64,000 nt of DNA from Hyphomicrobiales bacterium (lineage in GTDB: Bacteria; Pseudomonadota; Alphaproteobacteria; Rhizobiales; HXMU1428-3). Positions 26,919 through 35,991 of this stretch are shown one piece after another. How positions within the stretch are numbered: position 1 is the first letter of the stretch; each line of letters begins with the position of its first letter. The notes under the pieces are model-generated. The model was given only the letters and a program-made list of their open reading frames with translations, searched no databases and was not told the origin of the DNA. The position numbers and the translations under genes were made by a program. The stretch lies in NCBI GenBank assembly GCA_021775425.1, contig JAJFHX010000025.1, forward strand, positions 1-64,000. The letters run 5' to 3'.

Positions 26919-28196
26919 ATGGCTCAGCCTCATAAAACAGACGAAAAAGTAAATGCTCTTTCATTGGGCAAGCTGAAAGAAGGGCCGCGGGCCGGTGCTT
27001 TCGGTGCTTATATACACTGGCCTTTTTGTGCCGCCAAATGCCCTTATTGTGATTTTAATTCGCATGTGGCGCGTGAAACAGTTGATGAGGCGCGGTTTCT
27101 GGCAGCGTTTCAACGCGAAATGGCTTACTGGGCTGAGCAACAGCAGGTTCACGCTGAGAAAGCGGCTTTAAAAAATCCTCTCCCTAAACTTTCTTCTATT
27201 TTTTTTGGTGGGGGGACGCCGTCTTTGATGTCGCCACAACTGGTTGAGGGGGTTCTGGAGGCGCTTCAATCCCACTGGATGTTTGAAGAGAGCATTGAGA
27301 TTAATCTTGAAGCGAACCCGCAAAGTGTGGATGCCGGGCGGTTCAGGTCGCTTCGTCTTGCCGGGATTAACCGTTTGTCGATGGGGGTGCAGTCTTTTGA
27401 TGATGCGTCACTGAAGGCGCTTGGCCGGTTGCATGATGTAAAAGAGGCGAGGCGGGCGATTGATATTGCGCAATCAACATTTGAGCGCTTTTCGTTTGAT
27501 CTTATCTATGGGCGCCCGGGGCAGAGCCTTGCGCAATGGGAGGGGGAACTTCAGGAAGCGTTCAGGATCGGGACGAAGCATCTTTCGCTTTATCAACTGA
27601 CGATTGAGCCGAACACACCTTATAAGAAGCTATATGATGCGGGCAAACTTATCATGCCTGATGAAGATCTGGCGGTTGATTTTTTTCAGATGACGCAAGG
27701 GTTGTGTGCGTCTGCCGGATTGCCTTCTTATGAAGTATCAAATCATGCTGTGCCAGGAGAAGAGGCGCGGCATAACCTCTTATACTGGAGATATGGCGAC
27801 TTTCTCGGGCTTGGAGCCGGCGCTCATGGGCGGTTAACGCTAGGTGGGCAAAAATTTGCAACGATAGCTGCGGCATTGCCGACTGAATGGCTGACACGGG
27901 TTGAGGCTAATGACAATGGCGGTATTAGTTTTGAAGAGATTGACGCGGAAACTCAGGCGATTGAAATGGTTCTAATGGGCATTCGATTGAAAGAAGGGTT
28001 GCCGCTGGCTGAGCTTGAGCAAAGGACCGGCTATCTGATCAATGCTGAATGTATTGAGAGCCAGATTAAAGATGGGTTGTTGGCGAGGGGGCAGAGACAG
28101 GGCAACGCACAATTGTTGCGGCCAACGGCGAAAGGGGTTGAGGTGCTGAATTATCTGGCCGGGCAATTGGTTGAGGGGCTTCAGCCAGTTTCATAG
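26919..28196 (+). CDS. hemW: HemW, heme chaperone / radical SAM coproporphyrinogen oxidase-like protein
   Basis: 425 residues. Radical SAM cluster motif CAAKCPYC within YIHWPFCAAKCPYCDFNSH near residue 40, GGGTPSLMSP, INLEANPQSVDAGRF, NRLSMGVQSFDDASLKALGR and FDLIYGRPGQS. The CxxxCxxC and lack of the extra N-terminal tyrosine region of HemN point to HemW, a heme-binding chaperone rather than a coproporphyrinogen dehydrogenase; older annotation calls it HemN-like. Starts with ATG after GGGGAG. Confidence 0.93.
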   Translation: MAQPHKTDEKVNALSLGKLKEGPRAGAFGAYIHWPFCAAKCPYCDFNSHVARETVDEARFLAAFQREMAYWAEQQQVHAEKAALKNPLPKLSSIFFGGGTPSLMSPQLVEGVLEALQSHWMFEESIEINLEANPQSVDAGRFRSLRLAGINRLSMGVQSFDDASLKALGRLHDVKEARRAIDIAQSTFERFSFDLIYGRPGQSLAQWEGELQEAFRIGTKHLSLYQLTIEPNTPYKKLYDAGKLIMPDEDLAVDFFQMTQGLCASAGLPSYEVSNHAVPGEEARHNLLYWRYGDFLGLGAGAHGRLTLGGQKFATIAAALPTEWLTRVEANDNGGISFEEIDAETQAIEMVLMGIRLKEGLPLAELEQRTGYLINAECIESQIKDGLLARGQRQGNAQLLRPTAKGVEVLNYLAGQLVEGLQPVS

Positions 28197-28236
28197 AACC
28201 ACTCCCGTGGAAATCAAGGTAAGTCAGAGTTAAGAC

Positions 28237-29466
28237 TTAGAAATGAGCGGCGCCAAAACTTTGCGGTGAAGGCTGGATAATTTTATTACTGAATTTCTGC
28301 ACTTCAAGAATCGCGAAGCGGCGCTCTGACAGGCCGTTGCTTCTGAGGCGGAAGAGGCCATCAACCCCGGCAAACCCACCTGCCTGGGTGAGTGACTGAG
28401 AGCTGTAGCGACTGGATTTTGGCCGGCGGGCTAAAGAGACTGTCAGGCTGACAGCATCATAAGCCAGAGTTGTGATGCGGGTTGGGATGAGGCCGTAGGT
28501 TTGTGTGTAGCGTTGTTTAAACTGGTTCCAGCCCACCGGGTCAGCAGCGGGGAACCAGCCGCCTCTGATGGGTTCCTGTGCGCCAACGGACGCAAAATCC
28601 CACCTTGAAGACCCAAGGATCTGAATTTTTTTGGTGTCAATTTCATGATAGGGGATCAAGGTTGCCAGTTGGGGAAGATATTGCTGGCCGCCCGGCATAA
28701 AGAGGCTATCTGCCTGCTGAATTTTTAATTGCTCTGCGAACGGTTTGGCGGCGCGCACCAGACCATCTGAATTTTTAGGATATGTGGCCAGGGCGACGAC
28801 TTCGCCGCCATGAGAGGCAACGGCCTGCCTGAAAGCACGCTCAGCAATCTGTCCGTATTGATCTTGCGGGAGATAGGCGGCGAAACGTTTTTTGCCCTGT
28901 GTGACGGCATAGGAAACAATACTACTGACATCGTGGCCCGCTAAAAAGCTGAGAAGATAAATCCCATTGCCCGCGACAGATTCATCCGATGAAAAGGCTA
29001 TCATCGGGATGTTGGCCTGTTGCACAACCGGTGTTGCGGCGCGGACAGAGGTTGCAAATAATGGCCCGAGGATGATTTCAGCGCCTTCTGAAACGGCGGC
29101 TGTTGCCGCGGCTCTGGCGCCTTCCGGTGTGCCTTTGGTGTCCTTTGTGATCAGTACAATGTTCGGGTTATCTGCTTCAAACAGGGCGAGTTCGCCCGCC
29201 TGTTTTAATTGTTTCGCAATTTCGGCAGAGCGCCCTTCAGCCGAAACGGGGAGCAAAAGGGCGATGCGGATTTTTTCGTTGCTGTTGGCAGCGACATCGG
29301 GAGAGGAATTAAGGCCGTTATCAGTGAGGCCGCCACCTGATGAACATGCAGCTAGAAACAAAATCAGGCCAAGCGGTGCTAAAATCGTGGCGATCAGACT
29401 GGATTGAAAGCCTTGATTCAGGTCGTTTCCATATCGTTTAATGCTTGTAAGAAATGGAAGTTTCAC
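28237..29466 (-). CDS. Penicillin-binding protein activator-like lipoprotein (LpoA/periplasmic-binding fold)
   Basis: 409 residues from a GTG at 29466 preceded by GAGGAAA; a TTG five codons upstream is the alternative. A lipobox LFLAAC marks a lipoprotein (acylated Cys near residue 41). The mature part is a type I periplasmic-binding fold: IRIALLLPVSAEGRSAEIAK, EGAEIILGPLFATSVRAATP, IPMIAFSSDESVAGNG, FAAYLPQDQYGQIAERAFRQ. In alphaproteobacteria this protein is annotated as a PBP activator and sits divergent from rsmI, as here. Whether it activates PBPs in this lineage is inferred from family. Confidence 0.87.
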   Translation of the reverse strand: MKLPFLTSIKRYGNDLNQGFQSSLIATILAPLGLILFLAACSSGGGLTDNGLNSSPDVAANSNEKIRIALLLPVSAEGRSAEIAKQLKQAGELALFEADNPNIVLITKDTKGTPEGARAAATAAVSEGAEIILGPLFATSVRAATPVVQQANIPMIAFSSDESVAGNGIYLLSFLAGHDVSSIVSYAVTQGKKRFAAYLPQDQYGQIAERAFRQAVASHGGEVVALATYPKNSDGLVRAAKPFAEQLKIQQADSLFMPGGQQYLPQLATLIPYHEIDTKKIQILGSSRWDFASVGAQEPIRGGWFPAADPVGWNQFKQRYTQTYGLIPTRITTLAYDAVSLTVSLARRPKSSRYSSQSLTQAGGFAGVDGLFRLRSNGLSERRFAILEVQKFSNKIIQPSPQSFGAAHF

Positions 29467-29968
29467 TTTAAATTTCCTCAAAATTGAAAAGCTCTGAATG
29501 AATAATCGCTAAATATTCATTCTAAAACAAGATGGCCGATTAAAACAAGATTGCCTTTTCGCTAAAGGTTAAGATGGAGAGGCAGTCAACCGGTATAATT
29601 ACCGGCAAATTGAACCTTAATACCTAACCAGAAAAATGAAAATTCCTGTTATGGATTCGCTGATCCTTGCTCCATTCACTTTTACATCAGCATTTAATAC
29701 TGTAGCACTCTTGCAGAATTAATCTGTAGAATCAGAGTATGACCTTATCATGGTCTGTTATGATCTATCATGCGCTATCAGCAACAGATTCGTCAAAATC
29801 TGATAGCATTGAGTTGGGGAAAGACGCAAGGTTGCAAGCCTACAGTGTCAGATTTGATGCATTTTCAGTGAATTAATGAGGTTTTCAGTATTGGCTGGTT
29901 TTCCATATCAAGTTGTTTCTAAGCTGATAAGATGGCCAGAATGCCAATAAACCGGAGCGAATTTCAAG
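29467..29968. other. Long divergent intergenic region with inverted repeats
   Basis: About 500 bases between the LpoA-like gene and rsmI with no credible frame. Visible are a hairpin CCGGTA-TAAT-TACCGG (29590-29605), an 8-bp inverted repeat GCTATCAG / CTGATAGC (29774-29781 and 29800-29807), and a G-rich and GCAA-rich stretch (29815-29845). It must hold promoters for both genes. The length and structure suggest a leader or small RNA, but I recognise no family. Confidence 0.5.
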
Positions 29969-30943
29969 GTGAATGACACCGATAAAGATCCCAAACCATT
30001 AAGCGATGCCCCGCTATTGAGTGATGTGTCGCATAGTAGTGTGGCAAACGGAAAAAGCCGCCCTGTGGTGCGGGCGGGGGAAGTTCTTTCTGAATTGCTG
30101 GCGGCTCCTGTTTTACCGGGGTTATATCTCGTTGCGACGCCGATCGGTCATCTGGGGGATATCAGCCTTCGGGCTTTAGCATTGCTTGAAGGCGCGGATT
30201 TTGTCGCGGCTGAAGATACGCGCCACTCACGTAAATTATTGCAGCATTATGGCATTTCGACCGAGATGATCAGCTATCATGATCATAACGGGGATCAGAT
30301 GCGGCCGAAAATTATCAGGATGATTAAAGAGGGGCGCGCGATTGCCCTGATTTCAGATGCGGGGACGCCGCTTATTTCTGACCCGGGCTATAAACTGGCG
30401 CGAATGGTTCGGGAGGCGGGATTAAGAGTTGAAGTCGCGCCGGGGGCGAGCGCGGTGATGGCGGGGCTTAGCCTTTCTGGCCTGCCGACGGACCGATTTT
30501 TGTTTGAAGGCTTTCTCCCCCCCAAACAAGTTGCGCGCCAGAAACGACTGGAAGCCCTTTCATCAGTGCAGGCCAGCCTGATATTTTTTGAAACGGTGAA
30601 GCGCATCAGTGCTGTTGTTGATGATGCGCTTGCCAAATTAGGAAACAGGCAAGCGGCCATTTTGCGAGAACTGACTAAACTGCACGAGGAAGTCGTTTCC
30701 GGTACTCTTTCAGAATTGCAAACTGTTTTATCAACCCGAGATTTAAAAGGTGAGCTTGTTGTGATTATCGGGCCGCCTGTGGTTGCTGAGGTTTCTGACG
30801 AAGATATTGAAGCGGCGCTGCGCTCACATTTTATAGAAGGGGCGAGTGTTCGTGATAGCGTGAAAGAGGTGATGGAGGGGATGAACCTGCCGCGCAAGCG
30901 GGTTTATGAAATAGCCTTGCGGCTCAAGAAACAGCAGGAATGA
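29969..30943 (+). CDS. rsmI: 16S rRNA (cytidine1402-2'-O)-methyltransferase
   Basis: 324 residues starting at GTG (29969) after CGGAG. Tetrapyrrole-methylase fold with PGLYLVATPIGHLGDISLRA, FVAAEDTRHSRKLLQHYGI, ALISDAGTPLISDPGYKLAR, EVAPGASAVMAGLSLSGLPT, and IFFETVKRI in place of the usual YESPHR. It methylates C1402 of 16S rRNA. The N-terminus has about 45 extra residues before the domain. Followed by yraN after 32 bases. Confidence 0.96.
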   Translation: MNDTDKDPKPLSDAPLLSDVSHSSVANGKSRPVVRAGEVLSELLAAPVLPGLYLVATPIGHLGDISLRALALLEGADFVAAEDTRHSRKLLQHYGISTEMISYHDHNGDQMRPKIIRMIKEGRAIALISDAGTPLISDPGYKLARMVREAGLRVEVAPGASAVMAGLSLSGLPTDRFLFEGFLPPKQVARQKRLEALSSVQASLIFFETVKRISAVVDDALAKLGNRQAAILRELTKLHEEVVSGTLSELQTVLSTRDLKGELVVIIGPPVVAEVSDEDIEAALRSHFIEGASVRDSVKEVMEGMNLPRKRVYEIALRLKKQQE

Positions 30944-30975
30944 AATCGGTTTCTTTGTGTTAAGAAGAGGGATGA

Positions 30976-31347
30976 ATGAAGCACCGGGTGAAGCCGAAAC
31001 GGTTGGGGAGATATAAGGCCGGGCTTTGGGCTGAGGGAATTGCTGCGAATTATCTGCGCTTTAAAGGATATCAGATTATTGAGCGGCGCTATAAAACGCC
31101 AGGTGGGGAGATAGACCTGATTGCCCGGAGGCGCAAACATTTTGCCTTTGTTGAAGTTAAATACAGGCAAAGTCTTGATGAGGCAAAATTTTCTCTAACC
31201 GACCAGCAAAAAAGACGGATAAACAAGGCGGCGCTTTTTTGGCTGGCGCGAAATGAACACCGATATGAAAGCCTTTCATTTGATGTGATTGTGATGGCGC
31301 CATGGTGCTGGCCTTTACATATTAAATCTGCATTTGATGAGATGTGA
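30976..31347 (+). CDS. yraN: UPF0102 family endonuclease-like protein YraN
   Basis: 123 residues. GLWAEGIAANYLRFKGYQII, ERRYKTPGGEIDLIARR and FVEVKYRQSLDEA give the E...D...ExK arrangement of the restriction-endonuclease-like fold. Function is not established; it is almost always next to rsmI in proteobacteria, as here. AAGAGGG provides the ribosome site. Confidence 0.93.
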   Translation: MKHRVKPKRLGRYKAGLWAEGIAANYLRFKGYQIIERRYKTPGGEIDLIARRRKHFAFVEVKYRQSLDEAKFSLTDQQKRRINKAALFWLARNEHRYESLSFDVIVMAPWCWPLHIKSAFDEM

Positions 31348-31521
31348 GACTGTGCTGGGTTGGCGGGCTTTAAATGTTTGCTTTTGTTTTGGAGATTTTT
31401 TTTGTAGACAGAGCTACTCATTTGCGGGTGAGTGCTTATATCAACCTTTCAGCCTTTCAAAAAAACTGAGTTAACTGGCCCGGGTGCTGATCAACAATAA
31501 AACAAAATAAGAGAGACAGAG

Positions 31522-32463
31522 ATGCCTTTAAAAGTCGCTTTCCAGATGGATGAAATCAGTGGTCTTCACATTGAGGGAGATACTACATTCGCGATGATGC
31601 TTGAAGCGCAACGGCGCGGGCATGAACTGTTTTATTATACCCCTGACCGGCTCAGCCTGAAAGACGGAGTGGTGACGGCGGTTGGTCATTCAGTAGAAGT
31701 CAGGGATGTGCTCGGAGATCATTTTGAAATTGCTGACGAGATGGAAGTTGATCTCTCAGATTATGATGTGGTTCACCTGAGGCAAGACCCACCGTTTGAT
31801 ATGGGTTATATCACCACGACGCATATTTTAGAGGTGATCCACCCGAAAACTCTGGTGGTGAACAACCCGAAAGAAGTGCGCAATGCACCTGAAAAATTCT
31901 TTGTGCTTAATTTTCCTGAACTTACGGCTTCAACTTAGATTACCCGTGATGAGCGGGCTGTTGCTGAGTTTCGGGAAGAGAAAAAAAATATTATCGTCAA
32001 ACCCTTGTACGGTAATGGCGGGGCGGGGGTGTTTCTGATTAAAGAGGATGACACCAACCTTTCTTCATTGATTGAGATGCTGAAGGCGCAAAGCTCTGAG
32101 CCGTTTATTGTGCAGGAATATCTGCCGGCGGTGCGGGCGGGTGACAAACGCATTATTCTGGTGGATGGTGAACCTGTTGGGGCGATTAACCGGGTGCCTG
32201 CGCCAAATGAGACACGCTCGAACATGCATGTTGGCGGGCGGCCTGAGCAGATTGAGCTTAGCGCGCGGGATAAAGAGATTTGCGATGCGATCGGGCCGGA
32301 GTTGAAAAAGCGCGGGCTGATTTTTGTCGGCATTGATGTGATTGGCGATGTGCTGACTGAAATTAATGTGACATCACCAACGGGTGTGCGAGAAGTGTTG
32401 AAGTTTGGCGGCGCGGATATTACGGCTTTGCTATGGGATGCGATTGAGGCGGAGCGGGCTTAG
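31522..32463 (+). pseudogene. gshB: Glutathione synthetase gene interrupted by one in-frame amber codon
   Basis: Start ATG 31522 after AAGAGAGACAG; an intact gene would encode 313 residues. The frame is stopped by TAG at 31936-31938 (codon 139) and then continues in the same frame, without any indel, to a second TAG at 32461-32463. Before the stop: [20 protein letters not shown] and [19 protein letters not shown] (substrate domain). After it: [40 protein letters not shown] and [14 protein letters not shown] (ATP-grasp). Homologues have leucine at this site (E. coli TLVTR against T-stop-ITR here), so TTG to TAG is enough. Ligates glycine to gamma-glutamylcysteine when intact. Could be a recent mutation, a sequencing error or a suppressed codon. 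Confidence 0.92.
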
Positions 32464-32499
32464 GTTTGATGATGCTTAAATAAATGTATGTCTTTATAA

Positions 32500-32531
32500 C
32501 ATGCCAGACCGGCAATACCCGATCTGGCATG
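32500..32531. terminator. Stem-loop between gshB and the convergent DUF4399 gene
   Basis: Perfect 9-bp stem CATGCCAGA / TCTGGCATG with a 14-base loop, between two convergent genes. The following AATTTTC is a weak T tract on the plus strand; the minus side has TTATAAAG. Probably terminates both transcripts, though weakly by canonical rules. Confidence 0.6.
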
Positions 32532-32536
32532 AATTT

Positions 32537-32980
32537 TCATTCAACTGTGATAGTGATCACTTTAGACGTTACTGGTGGGTTGTGAGGGATGTGGTTATGG
32601 TCTCCCAAAACCATTTGCAGGGTGTGTTTGCCGGATTTTAGTTCCAGGGTTTTTTCTGTCTGGCCTTTGCCGAAGTGGATGTGATTTTCATCGGCTGGGA
32701 GATTGGCATTTAACTCATCTTTGCCATCTTCACCCTCGCCTAAAGGGGGACGGTCAACCAGCAAGTGATGGTGACCGGTGTTTTCTTTCTCGACACCAGC
32801 TGGCGCAATGCCCATACCCTTTAGACCAAAGATGATTGTGACCGGACTGGAAACCTTGTCGCCATCCTTTAAATTGACAAAATAAACAGCAGCGCCTTCA
32901 GGGGCTGGTGTTTCGCCGGCTATAGCCAGGCCGGTGAGGCTCAATAATGCAGCTATCGTTATGGCAATAAATTTTTTCAT
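32537..32980 (-). CDS. Exported DUF4399 domain protein
   Basis: 147 residues with a clear signal peptide (MKKFIAITIAALLSLTGLAIA-GET). The rest is the DUF4399 domain: VYFVNLKDGDKVSSPVTIIF, GLKGMGIAPAG, NTGHHHLLVDRP and LQMVLGDHNHIPHNPPVTSK. Several conserved histidines suggest metal binding, but no function is established for the family. Periplasmic. Stands alone. Confidence 0.9.
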   Translation of the reverse strand: MKKFIAITIAALLSLTGLAIAGETPAPEGAAVYFVNLKDGDKVSSPVTIIFGLKGMGIAPAGVEKENTGHHHLLVDRPPLGEGEDGKDELNANLPADENHIHFGKGQTEKTLELKSGKHTLQMVLGDHNHIPHNPPVTSKVITITVE

Positions 32981-33137
32981 GATTATTTTTTCCTTGATAT
33001 TGCAAACGGATTGTTAAAGGGCTGACTTATGGTGATTTATTTCAAATATTTAGGCTTTAAAGTCTCCCCATATTAATACCAAATTTTGCCTGAATGTTAT
33101 GGCAATTGTTAGACGTCTTTTATTGAGTGAGGATGGT

Positions 33138-33500
33138 ATGCGTTTCATCTGTTTCTTTTTAATTTATGTGATGCTAACCGTACATGCACTGGCCGGATCA
33201 GCGGATGTTGAGGGAGTGAAGGTAACGCGAGAAGCTGCGGGGACGTATAGATTTGATGTAACAATTCGACACCAGGATGATGGCTGGAAACATTACGCGA
33301 ATAAGTGGGAGGTGATACTGCCTTCCGGAGAGGTTATTGCAACGCGCATTTTACATCACCCACATGTTGATGAGCAACCCTTCACCCGTTCACTTAGCGG
33401 TGTGAAAATTCCTGAAGATATCAAAATGGTGAAAGTGCGGGGGCACGACAATGTGCATGGCGCGGGTCATTCAATTTTTGAGGTTGAGATCATTCGTTGA
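33138..33500 (+). CDS. Small exported protein of unknown function
   Basis: 120 residues from the ATG at 33138 (GAGG seven bases upstream); an in-frame ATG at 33099 lacks a ribosome site and would bury the signal. The signal sequence MRFICFFLIYVMLTVHALA precedes a small beta-rich domain with YRFDVTIRHQDDGWKHYANK, ILHHPHVDEQPFTRS and KVRGHDNVHGAGHSIFEVEI. The His-rich motifs HHPHVDE and GHDNVHG hint at a metal site. I know similar conserved periplasmic proteins in alphaproteobacteria but no function. Confidence 0.8.
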   Translation: MRFICFFLIYVMLTVHALAGSADVEGVKVTREAAGTYRFDVTIRHQDDGWKHYANKWEVILPSGEVIATRILHHPHVDEQPFTRSLSGVKIPEDIKMVKVRGHDNVHGAGHSIFEVEIIR

Positions 33501-33509
33501 CTTTAAGGG

Positions 33510-34475
33510 TTAAACAGTGATCGGTGAACCTGACGAAAAGTTAAGCCTTGCTGAGGCAGAACCATTCAGATTGAGGGTCAGCTTTTCATTAGAGTCTTTA
33601 AATGAGATGATGGTTCTTCCCTTTTCCTCGCTGATGCTGATGTCATCAGATGAAATCCCTTCTAAATTCAGGGTTATGGCGGAGCTGGTGTTGATGGTGT
33701 CGCTGCCATCGCCTTTTTTGTAATTATAAATCGCGCCTGTTCCGCTGATGGTGACAGTGTCATCACCCTGGCCGCCTGAGATTTGCGCAAAGCCATAGCT
33801 GGTGATCAGGTCGTTGCCAGCACCGGCTTCAATTTTTCCGCCGTTAAAGCTTGTGATGCTGTCATTACCCGCGCCGCCATTGATGGTTGAAAGCCCGTAG
33901 CTTCTGATGATGTCATTACCTTCACCGGCGTTGATATCTGAAAGGCTGCCATATGAGGTGAGGATGTCATTGCCCTTGCCGCCATTGATGTTGGCGCTCT
34001 GGTGGGATGTGACAATGTCATTGCCATCACCTGCATTTATGTCGCCACCATAATAGGATGTGATGAGATCATTGCCTTTGTTAGAATAGGGGCTGGTGAG
34101 GGCCTGCAACTGGTTGAGGCTGGTAAAGAAGTTTTGATTGCTGTCTCTCAGATAGCTTCCGTTAAGACTGTTGTTCTTTTTGCCGGGTAAACCGACTGAT
34201 AACAGGTCTTTAAATCCATCCAACACGCTGACGAGATGAGCCGTTTCAATATAGGCCTTGGCGGCGTTGACCAGCTTTTGTTCGCCTTTGTTCGTGGGGG
34301 TGAATTTGTCAGCTGAGGACGCGGCGCTGATTGTTTGTGTAGCTGCGTTTGTGCTTTTTGCAATTGCCGAATTGTTGTCGCTGGTTGTGGCACTTAGAGA
34401 TGAGCTTGCGGCACTCAAAGATGATCTCAGAGTGGTGCTTAGAAAGTTCACTGAGGTGACACTGAATGATGACAT
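33510..34475 (-). CDS. RTX-type calcium-binding repeat protein
   Basis: 321 residues. The N-terminal 90 residues are Ser/Thr/Ala-rich without a Sec signal. Residues about 130-250 carry seven or so glycine/aspartate nonapeptide-like units spaced about 20 residues (NAGDGNDIVTS, NGGKGNDILTS, NAGEGNDIIRS, NGGAGNDSITS, EAGAGNDLITS, SGGQGDDTV), the Ca2+-binding parallel beta-roll of RTX exoproteins. A C-terminal beta-rich region follows, consistent with a type I secretion signal. No ABC/HlyD genes are adjacent. The role is unknown. Convergent with the small exported protein gene, 9 bases apart. Confidence 0.85.
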   Translation of the reverse strand: MSSFSVTSVNFLSTTLRSSLSAASSSLSATTSDNNSAIAKSTNAATQTISAASSADKFTPTNKGEQKLVNAAKAYIETAHLVSVLDGFKDLLSVGLPGKKNNSLNGSYLRDSNQNFFTSLNQLQALTSPYSNKGNDLITSYYGGDINAGDGNDIVTSHQSANINGGKGNDILTSYGSLSDINAGEGNDIIRSYGLSTINGGAGNDSITSFNGGKIEAGAGNDLITSYGFAQISGGQGDDTVTISGTGAIYNYKKGDGSDTINTSSAITLNLEGISSDDISISEEKGRTIISFKDSNEKLTLNLNGSASARLNFSSGSPITV

Positions 34476-34730
34476 GACGACTTTACCTCTTTCTGGGCGC
34501 AGACATGTAAATTCTAAATTCCATTTGTGATCAAATGCTTTGATCAGTTGCAGTCATATATGGTGATTTAGAAGGTCTGATTATACTCTGGAAAGGATAT
34601 CGAAACTGTTAATGAAATGGGTTAACGTTTGTTAGTCGTGTTCAGGCTATTGGCAGGTTATAATGGCAGAAAACGCTTTAAAATAGCAGAACCGTACGAG
34701 ATGAGTTAGCTTTGAAGGAGGGTTGGTTTG

Positions 34731-35105
34731 ATGCAGAAGGTGCTGGGAATTGGCGGGTTTTTCTTTCGTAGCCAACATAAAGAGATGCTGGCCAAATGGT
34801 ATGCGGAGCATCTTGGTGTTGATCTTGTTCCTGCTGATTATGAGACGCCCTGCTGGCAGCAACTTGCCGGGCCGACCGTTTTTGCGCCATTTGACGCTGA
34901 GACGGATTATTTTGGCAAGCCGAGCCAGCAATGGATGATTAATTTCCGTGTGGGTGATCTTGATGCGATGGTGGCGCAGCTTGAAGCGGCTGGCATTAAG
35001 GTTGAGCTTGACCCGGAAACCTATCCGAACGGTCGGTTTGCGCGGCTTTCTGACCCGGAAGGCAATCCTGTTCAGCTCTGGCAGGAAAGCCAGGGAGCTG
35101 ATTAA
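34731..35105 (+). CDS. VOC superfamily (glyoxalase/bleomycin-resistance-like) protein
   Basis: 124 residues from the ATG at 34731, with AAGGAGG ten bases upstream. Single vicinal-oxygen-chelate unit pair: LGIGGFFFRSQHKEMLAKWY, HLGVDLV, NFRVGDLDAMVAQLEAAGIK and the closing LSDPEGNPVQLWQES. His and Glu ligands are plausible but the substrate is unknown. Stands alone. Confidence 0.9.
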   Translation: MQKVLGIGGFFFRSQHKEMLAKWYAEHLGVDLVPADYETPCWQQLAGPTVFAPFDAETDYFGKPSQQWMINFRVGDLDAMVAQLEAAGIKVELDPETYPNGRFARLSDPEGNPVQLWQESQGAD

Positions 35106-35143
35106 ACCACAAAATCGTTGGCTTATTTAAAAAAATAGCCGCC

Positions 35144-35797
35144 CTATAAAATAGATTGCCCGGTGGTTTTCCAGTCTTTCAAAAAGCCTTCAAGGCCTTT
35201 GTCGGTTAGTGGGTGTTTGGCGAGTTGTTTGATGACAGAGCCTGGCACTGTTGCGACATCAGCGCCGATGAGGGCGCAGGTTTTGACGTGGTTTATGTTG
35301 CGGATGGAGGCTGCGAGGATTTGAGTTTCAAAATCGTAATTATCATAAATGGTGCGGATTTCTTCGATCAGCTCCATGCCATCCAGGCCCATATCATCAA
35401 GGCGGCCAATAAAGGGTGAAATAAATGTGGCGCCGGCTTTTGCGGCGAGAAGCGCCTGATTGGCATTGAAACACAAGGTGACGTTGACCATTGAGCCATT
35501 GTCAGTCAGGGTTTTGCAGGCCTTTAATCCGTCCCATGTCAAAGGTACTTTGATGGTCACGTTTTTGGAAATGCCGAGCAGTTTTTCAGCTTCTTTCAGC
35601 ATGTCTCCGGCTTCTAATGCGGTGACTTCTGCGCTCACAGGTCCATCAATGATGGTGCAGATTTCTTTGATGACATCGATAAAGTCGCGACCAGATTTTG
35701 CTATGAGGGAGGGGTTTGTTGTGACGCCGTCTATCAGGCCGGTATCGGCCAGTTCACCAATTTCTTCAAGGTCTGCGCTATCAACAAAAAATTTCAT
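35144..35797 (-). CDS. Transaldolase / fructose-6-phosphate aldolase (FSA-type, TalC family)
   Basis: 217 residues, the short single-domain form. [37 protein letters not shown], and the Schiff-base lysine in [18 protein letters not shown]; also [15 protein letters not shown]. Acts in the pentose phosphate pathway as transaldolase or cleaves fructose-6-phosphate; the two activities are not separable by eye. Ribosome site GAGG. Divergent from priA, a common alphaproteobacterial arrangement. Confidence 0.94.
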   Translation of the reverse strand: MKFFVDSADLEEIGELADTGLIDGVTTNPSLIAKSGRDFIDVIKEICTIIDGPVSAEVTALEAGDMLKEAEKLLGISKNVTIKVPLTWDGLKACKTLTDNGSMVNVTLCFNANQALLAAKAGATFISPFIGRLDDMGLDGMELIEEIRTIYDNYDFETQILAASIRNINHVKTCALIGADVATVPGSVIKQLAKHPLTDKGLEGFLKDWKTTGQSIL

Positions 35798-35991
35798 GGG
35801 TATTCCTCAATCATTTATTCTGGCTTATCGTTTCATTCTGGCTTTGGTAAAACCCTGATCAAACAAAAGGGTGATGCAAATTAAATGGGGATAGCCCGAT
35901 TATTTGCAGGTCTCAGGTTTTACACTTGCTTACCCTTCTCAATATCGCCAATTTCGTGCTTCGTCTATCTAGAATTTATTTAAAGGAGTGA

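Noticed and set aside
29815-29845. c-di-GMP (GEMM) riboswitch suggested by GACGCAAGG and AAGCC
   Set aside because: Only the short core resembles the motif; the upstream GGCAAA partner and the second hairpin could not be placed.
31522-32463. Amber codon recoding (pyrrolysine or reassigned TAG) to explain gshB
   Set aside because: TAG ends neighbouring genes such as rdgB, hemW and glpK, and gshB itself, and homologues carry Leu at the site; a point mutation or error is simpler.
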